The position numbers were made by a program, and so were the translations under genes. A stretch of 64,000 nucleotides of DNA from Tubulanus polymorphus (taxonomy: Eukaryota; Nemertea; Palaeonemertea; Tubulaniformes; Tubulanidae). Shown here piece after piece: positions 14,663 through 26,490 of this stretch. Numbering within the stretch: the first letter of the stretch is position 1; each line of letters starts with the position of its first letter. The DNA lies in contig NC_134026.1 of assembly GCF_964204645.1 (NCBI RefSeq), forward strand, positions 26,244,650 through 26,308,649, in the 5' to 3' direction. Under the pieces are notes generated by a model, which saw only the letters and a list, made by a program, of their open reading frames with translations, was not told the origin of the DNA and did no database searches.

Positions 14663-17600
14663 CATTGAACTCTTCTCCATCCACCTGTCTTTCAATGATA
14701 TAGCTTTTTTAACTTTACAGCCGGTTATTATTGTCATAGCAACATTTGCAGACCAGTAAGCACAATGTGAAGAATGATATTCTAAACTTACTCCGTCCTC
14801 TCCTTCAATGCAGGGTGATAAAGTCAGACCTTTCTCATAGAAATACACTGCAGCATGGAACAAACCTAAAGTGATAATTTCATGAATTACTTATGAATGT
14901 TTATTCTATCAAGTGAAAACTATTTCTATATTCATCTACAAGATGTGATAACATACTTAATTGATGCATAGCTCGACCCAAGTTGAAACAAGATTCTTGA
15001 CATTCTCCGCGTAACTGCATATACTGGTTCAAAAACGCACAACCCTGCAATTACCATTTTAATTATAAGAAAATAATGATTGCTTTTCGTACGGACTGAG
15101 ATAGTGGATACACACAAAATAATTGCTAACCTGAATAACTAGAAAATGTCGCCTCATGGAGAATTTAGCAGAAGCTAAATAGATAAACGACAATCCGATA
15201 CAAAGTGAAATAAGCGGATCCTTCGGAATACGGCGATAAGCAGCAATATATTCAGCTGAAAATAAACCCGACATTCAATCATTGAGTAACATGTTAAAAA
15301 CCTGATGTTTAAGGTGCTATACATACCGAGAGCGTATTTATAATTTCCATTGATCATAGATTGATGGCCATTCAAGATTCCTAATGGTAAATTATCAGTG
15401 GCCTGAAACGATGTTGGTGGATAAGATATTACACATTCGAGTACTTTCGTCGAAGATTTGTTTAATATCTAGTACGCACCTTTAGCATGTATCTCATTAA
15501 GAATCTATTGTGTCTCTGATGGTCAGAAATGTGGATAACTTGATTAAAAAGATTCCAAGCTCGATTGTTGTCTATTTCCTGAAATACGAGTATGTTAACT
15601 AATCTCAATACATAATAACCCAGAAATGAGAAGAGAGATGAATATTACTCAAATTTTTACCTTCATACAGTACTCCTTCACAAAGTTAAATGCATAATTC
15701 CCATTCTTGTTCAAAATGAATGATATCAAACAGATAAATTCTGCTTCCTACAAATAGAAATAAAATCATTGCCATAAAGACCAACCTACAGTTGAATTTG
15801 ATTCATTCATTTAGGACTTACCTTAGATTTACTTGAATCATCCATAAACTGAGGTACTGTTAAAGCTGTTATTGCTAGTTCTTCAAATTCCTGATATCTG
15901 TCCAAATCACAAAGTGTATTACAGACCTGTGAATATGCACATTTGAATAAGTTATTGTCAGATATTGGATGGAAGCAGGTATTTGGAGCAAATGTTACAA
16001 TTGTCAGTACCTTAAGATATAGTTCCCATACATCATCAAGTGGCAAGGCATTTGTCCCATCAAAACAGGGAGCTAGGATTTATCAAAGAAGCAACATTTA
16101 AATAACCATCTTTCGATATTAAGAAATTGGTCAGTTTTGCTGATGTTTACCGTCTTTCAAAACTGAATGCACATCCGATCCCAGCATCTGCCTCAAAGCT
16201 AGACTCCTATGTTTCTGAGTTCTATAACTTAACACAACTATAAAAGAGGAGCAATTCTGTCAAATTTATGGTATCTCTATCATAAGATCAATATTCTATG
16301 AATGTTATGAATGATTACCCGCAATGTGCTGTGGATTGAGAATTTCTTTGAAATGGCTGAATAACATCTTCTTCGCCAGTTCAAGAAATTCGGAATATTT
16401 TCCTTGAGAATGAAGTAACAGACAGCGCTGATGTAACAATCTGATATCTTGTCCAATAATTTCTTGCGGTTTTGAAATATCTGAAAGATGTGTAATTCAA
16501 GATGAAGTAAATTGTCTTTGATATGCAAAACCAAAGGATAGTAGATCCGGTGTATCAAATGGATCAATACCTTGCGTCAGTGCATTAAGAGCTTCCTCTG
16601 GTTTACCAAGTCTTTGTTGTATGGTGGATAATTGTACACGTGCGTTGAAATGAATTGGAGCCAGTTCAACTACATGTTTGAATGCTTCGGCAGCATTCTG
16701 TAGTTCACCCATCGCATTTAAACATTCACCATATGTGTTCCATACAGCAGCCTAGTCAAATAAACCAACACGTTATCAATGATTCTATGTTAGCTCCCCT
16801 TAGATCAAGAGTACGATAGATGGCGAATGTGTGCAACAGCAAATAACACAAAGTCTTACCAAGTTATATGTTTGTGAATTAACAAGAGTTGCCAGAATGG
16901 GTTTAGCTTCTTTAAATTGATCTTCTTCCATGTAGGCTTCAGATACATCCAAGAAAAGGTCACCATACTCTTCAGCACTCAATTCAAATAGCGGAGCAAC
17001 CAGAACCTGAAAAGAAATTATGCGCTATGTAGCACTTGAAAAGAGACGATAGAAGAGTACTAAACAGGTTCTAACGGAATGAGAATTGTTTACCTGGACT
17101 ATTTCATCCATTTTCAGATGTATCAAGCAAACAACGAGTTTAACTTGGAGATCAATCGGCATCATTTCAGGTACAATCACACTACAACGTAATACCGGGA
17201 AAAAAAATTCTCAAAATTTTTGATCCATAAAACATACAGATTATGTTGTCTCATTATCGAAATGCACCTTTTGATATTTTCTCGCAATTCCTTAGTTTCA
17301 AAAATATCCCTGGCAGTTTGTCCTTCGATTTCTTCATCTCTCAACAATTTCAATTTGATTCCACAATTTTGTACTATAACCTATCGTTATAAGCGATTAT
17401 TATGAAATGCATTAAATAAACAGTAAACAAGTAATATTGTAAGCATATTTTCTTCAGTTTCTTTACCTGAACTGGTTTAACATATTCTTTCTGAGACATA
17501 TGAAGCTCCACCAACAAATTAACATCTGAAAAAGTGGAAATTCATTTATAGATAGGAAAGAAAATTATTGATTGCAAAATATATGATGAATACTTACCCT

Positions 17601-19425
17601 CTGATGTAATACACGCAGGTCGCTCTTCAAACGCATTTTCTATGATTTGTATAGCTAGATCATTTTTATCTATTTCATGAGCGAGCTAATGAAGAAAATA
17701 ATACATTAAGCTGAATTATAAAGTTACAACATCATTGCTTATAAAAGATATATTCAAGTTTCATTCACCTTTGCGGTATCTCTAACTAATTGAATATAGC
17801 GATCTGCAGCATCGACGGGCAGCAACTTCAATATCTGAATATATCCATCGATCGCTTTATCTTTCTCGTCTAAATGACGATGCAAACTGCTGCGCTCAAA
17901 TATCAAGTCAATGTTACCAGGCTCAGCTTTTATCGCTAAATAATTCAGAACAATAAATACTCAATCTCCCTCTAGAATTTTCAATATGCCAGGGTAACTG
18001 TAATGCAAGGCTTCAACTCTACCTTTGCTCAGATAGGTAATGGCATCCTTCAATTTGTTAAAATCGACTGCCATTTCTGCTAATCTCATCCACTGTTCAG
18101 CATTGCTTGGCATCAAATGAGCCGCAATCAATAAGAACTACAAAGAAACAAAGATTATGGTAAGCCTTATGTTATGCCATTCTGAAAAGCTAAATAAGAT
18201 TTCGATCAGAACAAATTACCTGCATTGATTTTTCTGTATCGCCTATTTCGTCATACAGCATAGCTAATGTTTGGAAAGGTTCTGGTGCAGTAGGTGCTGA
18301 AACACAAACAGACACCCAGTAAAAACTACACCCATCATACCAGGAATGACACCAAAATTCAATAATAATCAACTTACCAAGTCTTACAACTTCCATGCAC
18401 ATTTTTATAGCCTCCATGTGTTGTCCTCTGGCATACATTAAATTGGCTTCACCCATGAGTCCCTGAAGATCTTTGGCGAGACGAGAATGCATCTTTTTTG
18501 GCTAAAAACATAAGAGAGGAAATATTTTAGTGAAGATTCAATTGTAAATATTCAGCTATAAAATCAATGATGGATTGACGTCAAAACATACACGTTTTTT
18601 GCGTTTTTTCACTGGAGGTTCTTCTTGCTTTACTACAGCTTCATTCTGTCCTAGAATTGCAGAAAATAACGATGTCAAATCAGATATGAAAGAGAAATTG
18701 ACTTGTCGTAATAACATATCGCTCATTCAACGTACCACTAGTTGAAGGTTTAGGTTCCTCTTCTTGTTCCATTTCAACTTCCTCATTATCTTCAGCCTCC
18801 TCCATTTCAATAGTTTGGTCAGCATCTTCTCTTTTGTTAAACATGGAATGTTCTTTCATAAACTGTTCAAATGAAATGATGCCTGCAAGCAAGAGATACA
18901 TTATTACCTTTATATGAATTACGTACATAATTCAATGAGATGAAGTTCATTTTTGATATTGATTCTTTGCTTACCATGGATGTACTTAATTGTCAATTCA
19001 TCATTGGGGTCAATTGGTTGAACCTCTAACTCTGATGATGTAGCCGGTTCAGCAGGGTTTTCAACGACAATATGAACTGTTTGTATACCCTGTTCATCAT
19101 CAACATATGTACTCTCCAGAAGCTCCGTGGTCTGAAAAAAAGTCATTAAAATCATTATTGAACAATTATACTAGGGTACTGGCTTGAAATGAAGGAACCA
19201 TCATGAACAAGAAGGTGCTGCCACCTAGCGTATAGTAGAATACCTCAATTCTAGCATGATTATCAGAACTTGTATAATAATTAAACGCAATAGAAATGTC
19301 AGAATAGCAACTGAAAATGATCTAAGACTGATAATTACCAGATTTTTCATCTGTTGAAGCTGCTGTATTTGTTCAGCAGTTAGATTTCCATCGAGACATT
19401 GAAAAACTATTTCTTGCGCGTCCAT
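14654..19425 (-). CDS. GTF3C3: General transcription factor 3C polypeptide 3 (TFIIIC subunit)
   Basis: This is a TPR-repeat subunit of TFIIIC, which binds tRNA-gene A/B boxes and recruits TFIIIB for RNA polymerase III. I trace 24 in-phase exons: 19425-19339, 19131-18975, 18882-18736, 18650-18592, 18501-18378, 18296-18220, 18137-18023, 17935-17769, 17685-17598, 17525-17467, 17380-17268, 17181-17094, 17006-16860, 16751-16571, 16480-16319, 16237-16151, 16072-16011, 15926-15822, 15747-15661, 15578-15480, 15402-15327, 15255-15131, 15044-14957, 14865-14654. They give about 903 residues (human about 886). The N-terminal 130 residues are acidic; a basic KKRKKR (about 145-150) resembles a nuclear localisation signal. 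TPR blocks follow, including GEANLMYARGQHMEAIKMCM and GYIQILKLLP-type helices, and the family-specific stretches RGECQESCFNLGRAMHQL and FCIGL-like ISLCIGLSFIYLAS are well matched. The start is the first ATG of an exon ending in a clean GTAATT donor. Head-to-head with the PHETA gene. Confidence 0.95.
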
Positions 19426-19736
19426 TTTGAAAAGTGTAGCTCGATTTTTCAAATTGCAGAATATTTTCATTTCCTGTGCAATAACTAGGTGTATCTTATC
19501 CATCAAAATAATATTGAAATTTAAGAAAATATTTGAGTTTTTAAAACTATACATGTATTCCTTAAGTTAATGCATAATTTTTAGTTACAGCAATAACAAA
19601 CTGTTAACAACTGATGCAACATTAATTCCACCATTTGCCTGCACTTCCGTGTTTTTGCGATGAATCGAAATGTTCTAAATTTGTAAAACAGTGAAAGCTC
19701 TAGAATATTACTTAATTCAGATTGCTGGTCATTCTA
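19426..19736. promoter_or_regulatory. head-to-head promoter region, GTF3C3 / PHETA
   Basis: The GTF3C3 start codon (minus) and the probable 5' untranslated exon of PHETA (plus) lie back to back here. A consensus donor GTAAGT at 19737 on the plus strand could end a non-coding PHETA exon and splice to the acceptor before 20292. No TATA box is obvious in either direction. Inferred from gene arrangement; the transcription start sites cannot be read from sequence alone. Confidence 0.45.
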
Positions 19737-19865
19737 GTAAGTTTATGTATTCGTTGTTGTTTCTGCTGTCAATGAGTTGAAAATTTGTGAATCAATACTA
19801 AACAATCTTTTATTGATTAAGAAACCACCCCTCGGCCCTCCCCCACATATGCCTGCCTATGGCCA

Positions 19866-20148
19866 TGCTCAATTTATTCTCGCTTGCCAGGGTTTGATAT
19901 TCTCCCGCCGAATCGAAGAACACAAACCCTGGCCACAGACCTGTCATTGGTGTATAGTACATCGCCCAAGATCCAATGAAACTGTCTAGATTCTTGGCTA
20001 GATATAATATAGAACCTGTCTGCCAAGAAATACTGTACTGGGCGGTGTACTGTGGTAAAAGACCAATGAAGGGTCTGCCGCCAGGGTTTGTTTTGGCGTA
20101 ACCTTCGGCAATCGTTACACCCTGGCAAGCGAGGGTGTGCTCAATCAA
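19866..20148. repeat. fold-back inverted repeat element, arms ~130 bp
   Basis: Two imperfect arms are mirror images around about 20006. CTTGCCAGGGT at 19883 pairs with ACCCTGGCAAG at 20119-20129; ACAAACCCTGG at 19922-19932 pairs with CCAGGGTTTGT at 20081-20091; TTCTTGGC at 19991 pairs with GCCAAGAA at 20022-20029. A nested 11-bp inverted pair (GCCAGGGTTTG at 19886 and CAAACCCTGGC at 19923) lies within the left arm. It sits in the presumed 5' intron of PHETA and creates chance open frames on both strands. It resembles a fold-back MITE; I could not define a target duplication. Confidence 0.7.
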
Positions 20149-20296
20149 ACAATATAAACTTTATTTAACCAACGCTCAACTTTAATACCTAATCGTTGGT
20201 GGTAAGCTTTTATAATCGGATATGGGTAGGACCTGGAACAGAAGTTGCAGCTACTGAATTGCAACTTTGATTTTTAATTTCCAATTTAGGACAAGT

Positions 20297-21100
20297 ATGA
20301 AAATAAATGAAAAGAACGTCATCAGTTTTGCTGTATGCAATTCGCCTATCGATAAAGAAGGTTTCCTGTTGAAGAAGGGCGAGGTGAATAAAGGATTTCA
20401 AAAACGTTGGTTTGTGCTAAAAGGGAATTTACTGTTTTATTTTGAGAAACCCGGTGATAAGGAACCTATTGGAGTTATAATATTAGAGGGTTGTACAGTT
20501 GAGCTATCTGAACGTGAATACGACGCGTATAGTTTTTCGATAGTTTATCCCGGACCCGGATGTAGAAGTTATATTCTGGCCGCGGAAACACAAGAAGAGA
20601 TGGAGGCTTGGATGAAAGCAATAACGTGTGCTGGATACGAGTATATGAAACTGATGGTATCGGAATTACAAAGACAGCTCGATGAACATAATAAAATGAC
20701 CACTTTATCCGGAATTAAGAATAACGATATCGGGAAAAATGTCACGGAATTAGGAACTTTAATGTTGGATACTCCAGTGCCTTCGGTTTCGAATGAACCA
20801 AAACCGACATCTTCGCAACGGTTTAATCCATTCAATAACCTTGACATTACGGTTGATGAGGAAGAGAACTATAACCCTTTACCGGCTAATCAGTTACCCT
20901 CGCCATCCTCTCCACCCATAACACCAGAGCTTATGATGGGTGTTTCAAACTTTGGCAATTCTAGTTTTTTCAGCGAGGTTTCTATTCCCCCGTTACCAAC
21001 GGTTACAACTTCACGATCGTTTGAAGAAATGCATGAATTGTTTGGGCAGCAAATTCATTCACTCAGGCAGAGTATGATGCTAGATAGTTCCGAAGCGTAA
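20297..21100 (+). CDS. PHETA: Sesquipedalian / PH domain-containing endocytic trafficking adaptor
   Basis: This single coding exon gives 267 residues. The start is ATG 20297, just after an acceptor (AG before 20290), so the first exon is untranslated; the N-terminus MKINEKNVISFAV matches the family start. The PH domain covers about residues 17-115 (EGFLLKKG, FQKRWFVLKGNLLFYFE, EPIGVIILEGCTVEL, YILAAETQEEMEAW) and is followed by a short helical stretch and a Ser/Pro-rich linker. Near the C-terminus FEEMHELFGQQI has the F-x-x-x-H spacing of the F&H motif that binds the inositol 5-phosphatases OCRL and INPP5B. Vertebrate PHETA1/2 act in endosome-to-Golgi and endosome-to-surface recycling. Vertebrates have two paralogues; I cannot assign this copy to either, consistent with an invertebrate single ancestral gene. 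Confidence 0.93.
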   Translation: MKINEKNVISFAVCNSPIDKEGFLLKKGEVNKGFQKRWFVLKGNLLFYFEKPGDKEPIGVIILEGCTVELSEREYDAYSFSIVYPGPGCRSYILAAETQEEMEAWMKAITCAGYEYMKLMVSELQRQLDEHNKMTTLSGIKNNDIGKNVTELGTLMLDTPVPSVSNEPKPTSSQRFNPFNNLDITVDEEENYNPLPANQLPSPSSPPITPELMMGVSNFGNSSFFSEVSIPPLPTVTTSRSFEEMHELFGQQIHSLRQSMMLDSSEA

Positions 21101-21591
21101 ACATGTTTAGAATCTTTGATTTAATCGACTGCTGATATTCATATGAATTGCTTTTGAGTGTCTATATAGTGACTGTGATACATGTTATATACCTGGCATG
21201 AGATTTTAATCTATTTTATTACTAATGTGTCCACAGCATTTTCATTAATTCGAATGTATGTGTCTGGATTTTGATGAACTTGAAACCTATCTATGTACAT
21301 TTATCTAAGATTTATTTTAGCTAATGCTTAAACTTGTTGTTATCAATTAACTTGTTCAATTAATGAACATTTGTCTTGCCTAGTGTAAATGGCTAATGAT
21401 GAGATTGCCTGACAATTCAGCTTTTCAGAGCCAGTATGTTCCACAGTGTGAGAGTGATTTACTCTTCATCATGATTTATTATGAAATGCAAAATTTACTA
21501 TAAATGTTCCATGCCATGCATGCTCGAGTCTGCAGTCTTTTATCTTTGAATTTATTGTATGAAGACAATTTAACTGTTGTAATTTCAACCA

Positions 21592-21597
21592 AATAAA
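21592..21597 (+). terminator. poly(A) signal of PHETA
   Basis: AATAAA about 490 nt after the PHETA stop codon, followed by T-rich sequence. It is the first canonical hexamer I noted in this 3' region. Confidence 0.6.
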
Positions 21598-21633
21598 AGT
21601 TCATGTATGATTACATCCTTTTTTGTTAAACAA

Positions 21634-21933
21634 TTATTTATGGGCATTGTTCCTATACAATTGGAATAGTTTCCCTGTCGGTAGGCTACTGCATCCTAAA
21701 CTAAATTTTGCGTATTTCTTATCGTCTACATTTGTATCTTCGACGTACAACGGCTGGTTGGTGTATGTTTCATATTGCTGCAATAAAGTATGATTGAATT
21801 GAATTTCGTCCGAGTCCGAGCCCGGAATAAATGAAAAATCGAAAAACCACAGTAATTTATAGATGGCGCCACGATGTACGTGTACATTTGAGGTTTTTGA
21901 ATCAAATAAAACAACTAACATCGACGGTACCAC
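21634..21933 (-). CDS. hypothetical small protein or terminal exon
   Basis: An open frame of 99 codons from ATG 21933. The C-terminal half (about residues 52-99: QYETYTNQPLYVED, KYAKFSLGCSSLPTGKLFQL) reads like real protein, and a good acceptor (tttattgcag) lies just before the QYET segment at about 21781. This may therefore be the last exon of a gene whose upstream exons I cannot find, or a small intact gene transcribed away from the HCFC1R1-like gene. No family recognised. Chance remains possible. Confidence 0.3.
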   Translation of the reverse strand: MVPSMLVVLFDSKTSNVHVHRGAIYKLLWFFDFSFIPGSDSDEIQFNHTLLQQYETYTNQPLYVEDTNVDDKKYAKFSLGCSSLPTGKLFQLYRNNAHK

Positions 21934-22368
21934 AAATTGAATGAATAATTTCGACCTGATTGATTGAAGGATTCGTCCTGCTACTTGACATACAAGTGAG
22001 TTATTTACTATAGTTGTGGCTCTTTTTATACGTGTACTAGGCCGTAGGTAGTGAAATAAACTCGTTCTGTAAAACGGGTAGTCTGTGTGAATTTTCTGTT
22101 TTAATATTTGAAAAATAGCAAAAACATCTCACAGGAGCTTGTGTCAGAGTTGTAGGTGCTGTTAAAACGATAATCTGTTAATTCTGTGTCTATGTAAAAT
22201 CTCCGAGAACATTCATCATCCTCATGCCTGTAATGAATGAATAATGACATTCATCACACTCACTCTCAGACAGAAAGGATATTTATTGGCTTGCTATAGA
22301 TAGGACTGTGGTGGGCTGCCACTTTATTACTTTTGTTTATTTTTCAGATGTATTGAGTATTATCAAGA

Positions 22369-23753
22369 ATGGATCCAACCACTGGCACTACTGGAGCTCA
22401 CATATGGAATCATTTCAGCAACACTGATGTTCTTGCTTCTGCTGGCACAAATCAACCTTATGCTGCTGGATATCAACCAGGTTCACTGAATGAGATGGTA
22501 GCCAATTTAACGCGTCCAAATATGCCATGGAATGAACCTCCACTGCAAAATTCATTCTTTTCTTCATCAAATGCTGCAATGAATTTGAATGGTTATACTC
22601 ATAATAGAACTATTCCTGTCACAGCTAGTGGTTCAGGAAATAGCCCAGGACTAGCCTGGAAAAAACGGAAAAAGAAAACAGATTCTATTTGGTAAACATA
22701 CATGCCAAGATTCAATATTCGTGGATATTATAACAATTTACAGGAATTTATATTTGTCCATTTTTTGTAGTTCAATGCCACGGAAAATGTTTATTAGTGA
22801 AGAGAAAATGGCTGAATGTATGAAGAATTTGTATATCGATGATAGGTTTAAGAAGCGTGCTGCCTGGTATTGTACATCACAAGAGGAAGCGATGAAAATT
22901 ATCCAAGAAATTGATAGTCGGTGCGTATCATATGCTCACACCTCTTCTCACTGTATTTTGGATTCACTCCAGCAGCTGTAGTAGTGAATGAAGATATTGA
23001 ATGATTCCAACCTTTTCGATTCTTGAAGAAATTGTCGTGCTGCTTTACATACCTATGGATCAAATTCTTTTTTATTCTTTTAAGTAGTAGTCTGTGCAGT
23101 TTCTGTTTATTTCAATTAGCTAAAACATTCATCATCATGTTTGTAATAATAGTAAGAATAAGGCCATTCATCATGAGATGTTAGGCCTATTACTTACTGT
23201 CAATCTATGAATTTTGTTTGAAGGTTTGTATATGAATTTTGTTTTAAGTTTATCCTTGGAAGATGAAGAAATAGAAGAAAAAATGGAGAATGAACAGGGT
23301 AGATTGGAAATCTGTGAAGCGTTAAGAGAACAAATGGTTAGCTGGCCTAAAGTAATGAACGAAAGGTATGATTTATTCTTACCGTTTTAGGTTATAATTA
23401 ATCATCTAATTTTTTGTCCATGTATTTTGAAATGGTATATTTCAATTCAGTAAACCATGTATGGAAGTAGTTCTTTGGAAATGTCCTTCATCAGTATTAA
23501 AGAACTTAGAAAACACTCCAAAACCACAGTCAGCCCCTAATATAGTTTGTGCACCTGTAGAGCCAGTTCATGTAGATTTCAAGCCGTAAGTGTCCATTGT
23601 TTTCGGTCATTCATCATAACCCATGGGGTGAAATATTTACTGTTGATATGTTTTTTTAGATTAAGTGTGCCGAGACCAGTGAATTCATCAGCAGAAATTG
23701 AACTATCATGGAACGAAGAAGATGAAGATAATGACAACAAAATGGATTTATGA
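22369..23753 (+). CDS. HCFC1R1: HCFC1R1 (HPIP)-like nucleocytoplasmic protein
   Basis: Five in-phase exons (22369-22691, 22771-22920, 23249-23365, 23451-23585, 23660-23753) encode about 272 residues; human HCFC1R1 is about 138. Three blocks resemble it: a basic then FISEEKMAECMKNLYIDD segment (compare FLSEENMATHFSQLSLHND), PCMEVVLWKCPSSVLKNLEN (compare PCSELLLWRYPGSLIP) and a C-terminus ending MDL (compare MEL). Human HCFC1R1 binds the beta-propeller of host cell factor 1 through a D/E-H-x-Y motif and helps export HCFC1 from the nucleus. I see no D/E-H-x-Y in this protein. The N-terminal ~100 residues are Asn/Ser/Thr-rich and have no vertebrate counterpart; KKRKKK at about 98-103 may be a nuclear localisation signal. 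The start is the first ATG after a strong acceptor with an in-frame stop upstream. The assignment rests on short blocks. Confidence 0.65.
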
Positions 23754-23995
23754 CAAATGTCTGGTTGAACTACTTGAAGAATTTATTGTATATAGAAGCT
23801 ATGATTATTTGGAATCTCTTGATGTGCGAGTGTTGTCCTCACAGCTGTCAAACTGGGTTTATCATAAATCAATGAACACTTTATTTCTGGCAATTGTAAT
23901 GGATTCCTGTGAACTGTTTACAGGCAACCTTGTTAGATTCAGTTGTTGTAATTCTAGTCTCTGTGAGAATTTTTACCGTATCGATTTTTAAGAAA

Positions 23996-24001
23996 AATAA
24001 A
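23996..24001 (+). terminator. poly(A) signal of the HCFC1R1-like gene
   Basis: AATAAA about 240 nt after the stop codon. OSBP converges from the right, with a minus-strand AATAAA (TTTATT on plus) near 24115. Confidence 0.55.
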
Positions 24002-26490
24002 ACGTTTAATCCATAGATATCATGTTCTACTTTTAAGTCTAGGATAGTTTGATCCTTCAGGGAAGAGGAAAAGGTCTGCATCTTTACTTAGATTAGATCT
24101 CGGATCCTTAAACATTTATTGGCATAATCATTTTATAAAATTAATTGATAGCCAGTTGAATACTTTCAATGCTAAGAATTTTCTTCGAATCCGACCCACA
24201 AATCGATAAATACTTTGTCCACTATGGCCATTCAAGGCCTTTGGCAAGTGAGTATTATCTTAGTTCTCGAGATGGTTATTTTTACTGCGCTGAGTAAATG
24301 GTTTCAATCGTCAATTCTTTAATCCAGCAAACCATTGAAGGTACGCTGAAATCAGTTTTGACTTAAACATAATACATTTTCAAATGCAGCTTAAAAAATT
24401 TCAATGAAAATGAATGTTTTAGAGCATTTGAAGAAAAGTACCAGTAACTTAAGTTTTCATTTGGTATTTTTATTGAATAAGGAGATAATTGCAACATTTG
24501 GTATCCAAATACCCACATATAATCTTTCCAACATTCACAAAGCCAGATTATATATATATATACTTATATATTCAATAATATTAATAATAATCAATAATAT
24601 GTACACAATGTACAAGCAAAAATCATAAACCTAACTAGATATTTATATTAGTACATACTTATTATCATCATACACATTCTTAAACTTGCATGGATGAGAA
24701 ATCATAATTTGTACACTTTTTGCAGCAAAGCAGTTTTTGAATGAGCCAACAATGTCCATGGTAGCCCGTCATGTGGACTAACTTTGCACAAAATCTCTTC
24801 AACAGGAGTGTCATAATTTTAGAAAAAAGATTGATAACAACAACAAATTACATACATACACATACAAACACTTCATAGAAAATTAACAGCAACGTGGTGA
24901 TCTAAAAGAGGAAAATGTCCCAACTATTCCTGGGATAAGAGAAATTGATCTTCGTTAGCTTTTAACCAGACACATTGTGTGGACACAGATCAGATTACCA
25001 TGGACTCTTTTTTAGAGTCCATGATATAACTGATGAGAAAGCTATAAGTCGTATCTATTAGTGTTTCATCGGTGTGTTCATCTAAAATTCATAAGTGTGC
25101 ATCAATATACATACATACATCTATACGCTGTGATGGAAAAAAACTCACACCAATCCTTATTTATCAATAAGTATCTAAAAATCCAGGGAAAGAGTAGATG
25201 AATCATAGCCAATATTTGTAATATATTAATAGCTGAAATGACAAGAGACATTATTCCTTCATACGCAAGCACATCTGTAGTTATTTTTAGGTATGTGCAC
25301 ATTGTGGCTAATCACAATATGACAAGGCATCAGCACCTAACACTTTAGAGGCGATGAATGGATCATTATTGTCGCTTCATTATTGCGATATGATGTTAGT
25401 TGTCAGTATTTTATGTTCAAAGTCACTTACAGCAATCAAAAAACAATATGGTGATAAATTCTAGTACATCGACAATTCAGAAACTTACAATTTTAAAATT
25501 GTTACAATTTTAAAATTGTTGCACAGTACAGCTCTCTTGTTTTCGTTGAAGATAACATACTACAACGCACCCCATTTAATTTTACCTACATTAACATCCA
25601 TCAATCATTTATTTACAATTTCAAACATACAGAAATATATCACAATATTAATCATCAGACAACATACTTCAGCCCATTGCCTTGAGAAATCTAATTCCCC
25701 TCTGTGGTCGGACATGAAAGATAAAATAAGTTAGCTGATAAAAATATCAAACCTATCATCAATTCAAATTATTTGATACATGCTGCTTTTTGTTCTCCAG
25801 AGTAAAATATAGATTTTGTACTATACCTTGATACCTTATCATATCTATATAATTCCTGATCCTATCTTGATACAAAGAATACCTCTCAGAAATGTGCCTT
25901 TTTAAATTTATCTATCAGCAGAAAAGGAATTAAGCAGCCGAAATGTTTGTCCACATAAAATGGAAATGTTCTAAATAAGGAATACTTACTCATCTGTGTG
26001 ACATGAAACACAATTCATTGAATATGGATTACCCCCTATTATTTGAATGTTTTTTATTCATTTAAGAAGAGAATTCCTGATCGGACCCTGTGACATTTTA
26101 TATGACTATAACATTTTCTTGGGACTATAGAAGTAAAACATTAAAATAACATGCATAACAAATGAGGATGCTAGCACTCAAACAAGGAATTGTGAACAAG
26201 ATTTCTTTGATTTTCATCAATTACTGGAACAAATTCATGAGTTGAATTTCAAAGAGACCCATACAGCCATACAATATATTGTGTATGTACAGCGTACTCT
26301 GATCACAGAAAGAGATCAAGTGCAGTAATACTCAAAAGTGTAAATTTCTATAGCTCATACTGTTATACATAAGATGACCGACTGGTTAAATGAATCGGCT
26401 TCAATAAAGCAAACAGCACACTGTTCTCACTACAGTGTCTGCAGTAACTTCACCAGCAGCTTTGTTTTATGCTTTTACAATGTAAGAATT
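24002..26490 (-). other. probable OSBP 3' untranslated region
   Basis: About 2.5 kb without coding potential between the HCFC1R1-like poly(A) signal and the OSBP stop codon. A minus-strand AATAAA near 24115 would give a 3' UTR of about 2.4 kb. It contains AT dinucleotide runs (about 24549-24575) and a tandem palindrome at 25487-25519. The 3' end is inferred from the hexamer only. Confidence 0.45.
25487..25519. repeat. two tandem copies of a 16-bp palindrome
   Basis: ACAATTTTAAAATTGT occurs at 25487-25502 and again at 25504-25519, separated by one T. Each copy is a perfect palindrome, so the pair can also fold as one long hairpin. It lies in the presumed OSBP 3' untranslated region. Confidence 0.9.

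Noticed and set aside
16497-16570. Read-through extension of a GTF3C3 exon
   Set aside because: The GTATTGAT donor at 16570 keeps phase with the next exon and restores the family alignment, whereas the read-through meets a stop without family similarity.
19777-20148. Open frames of 70-112 codons on both strands with internally repeated residues
   Set aside because: They are translations of the fold-back inverted repeat; the apparent protein repeat is a by-product of the DNA symmetry.
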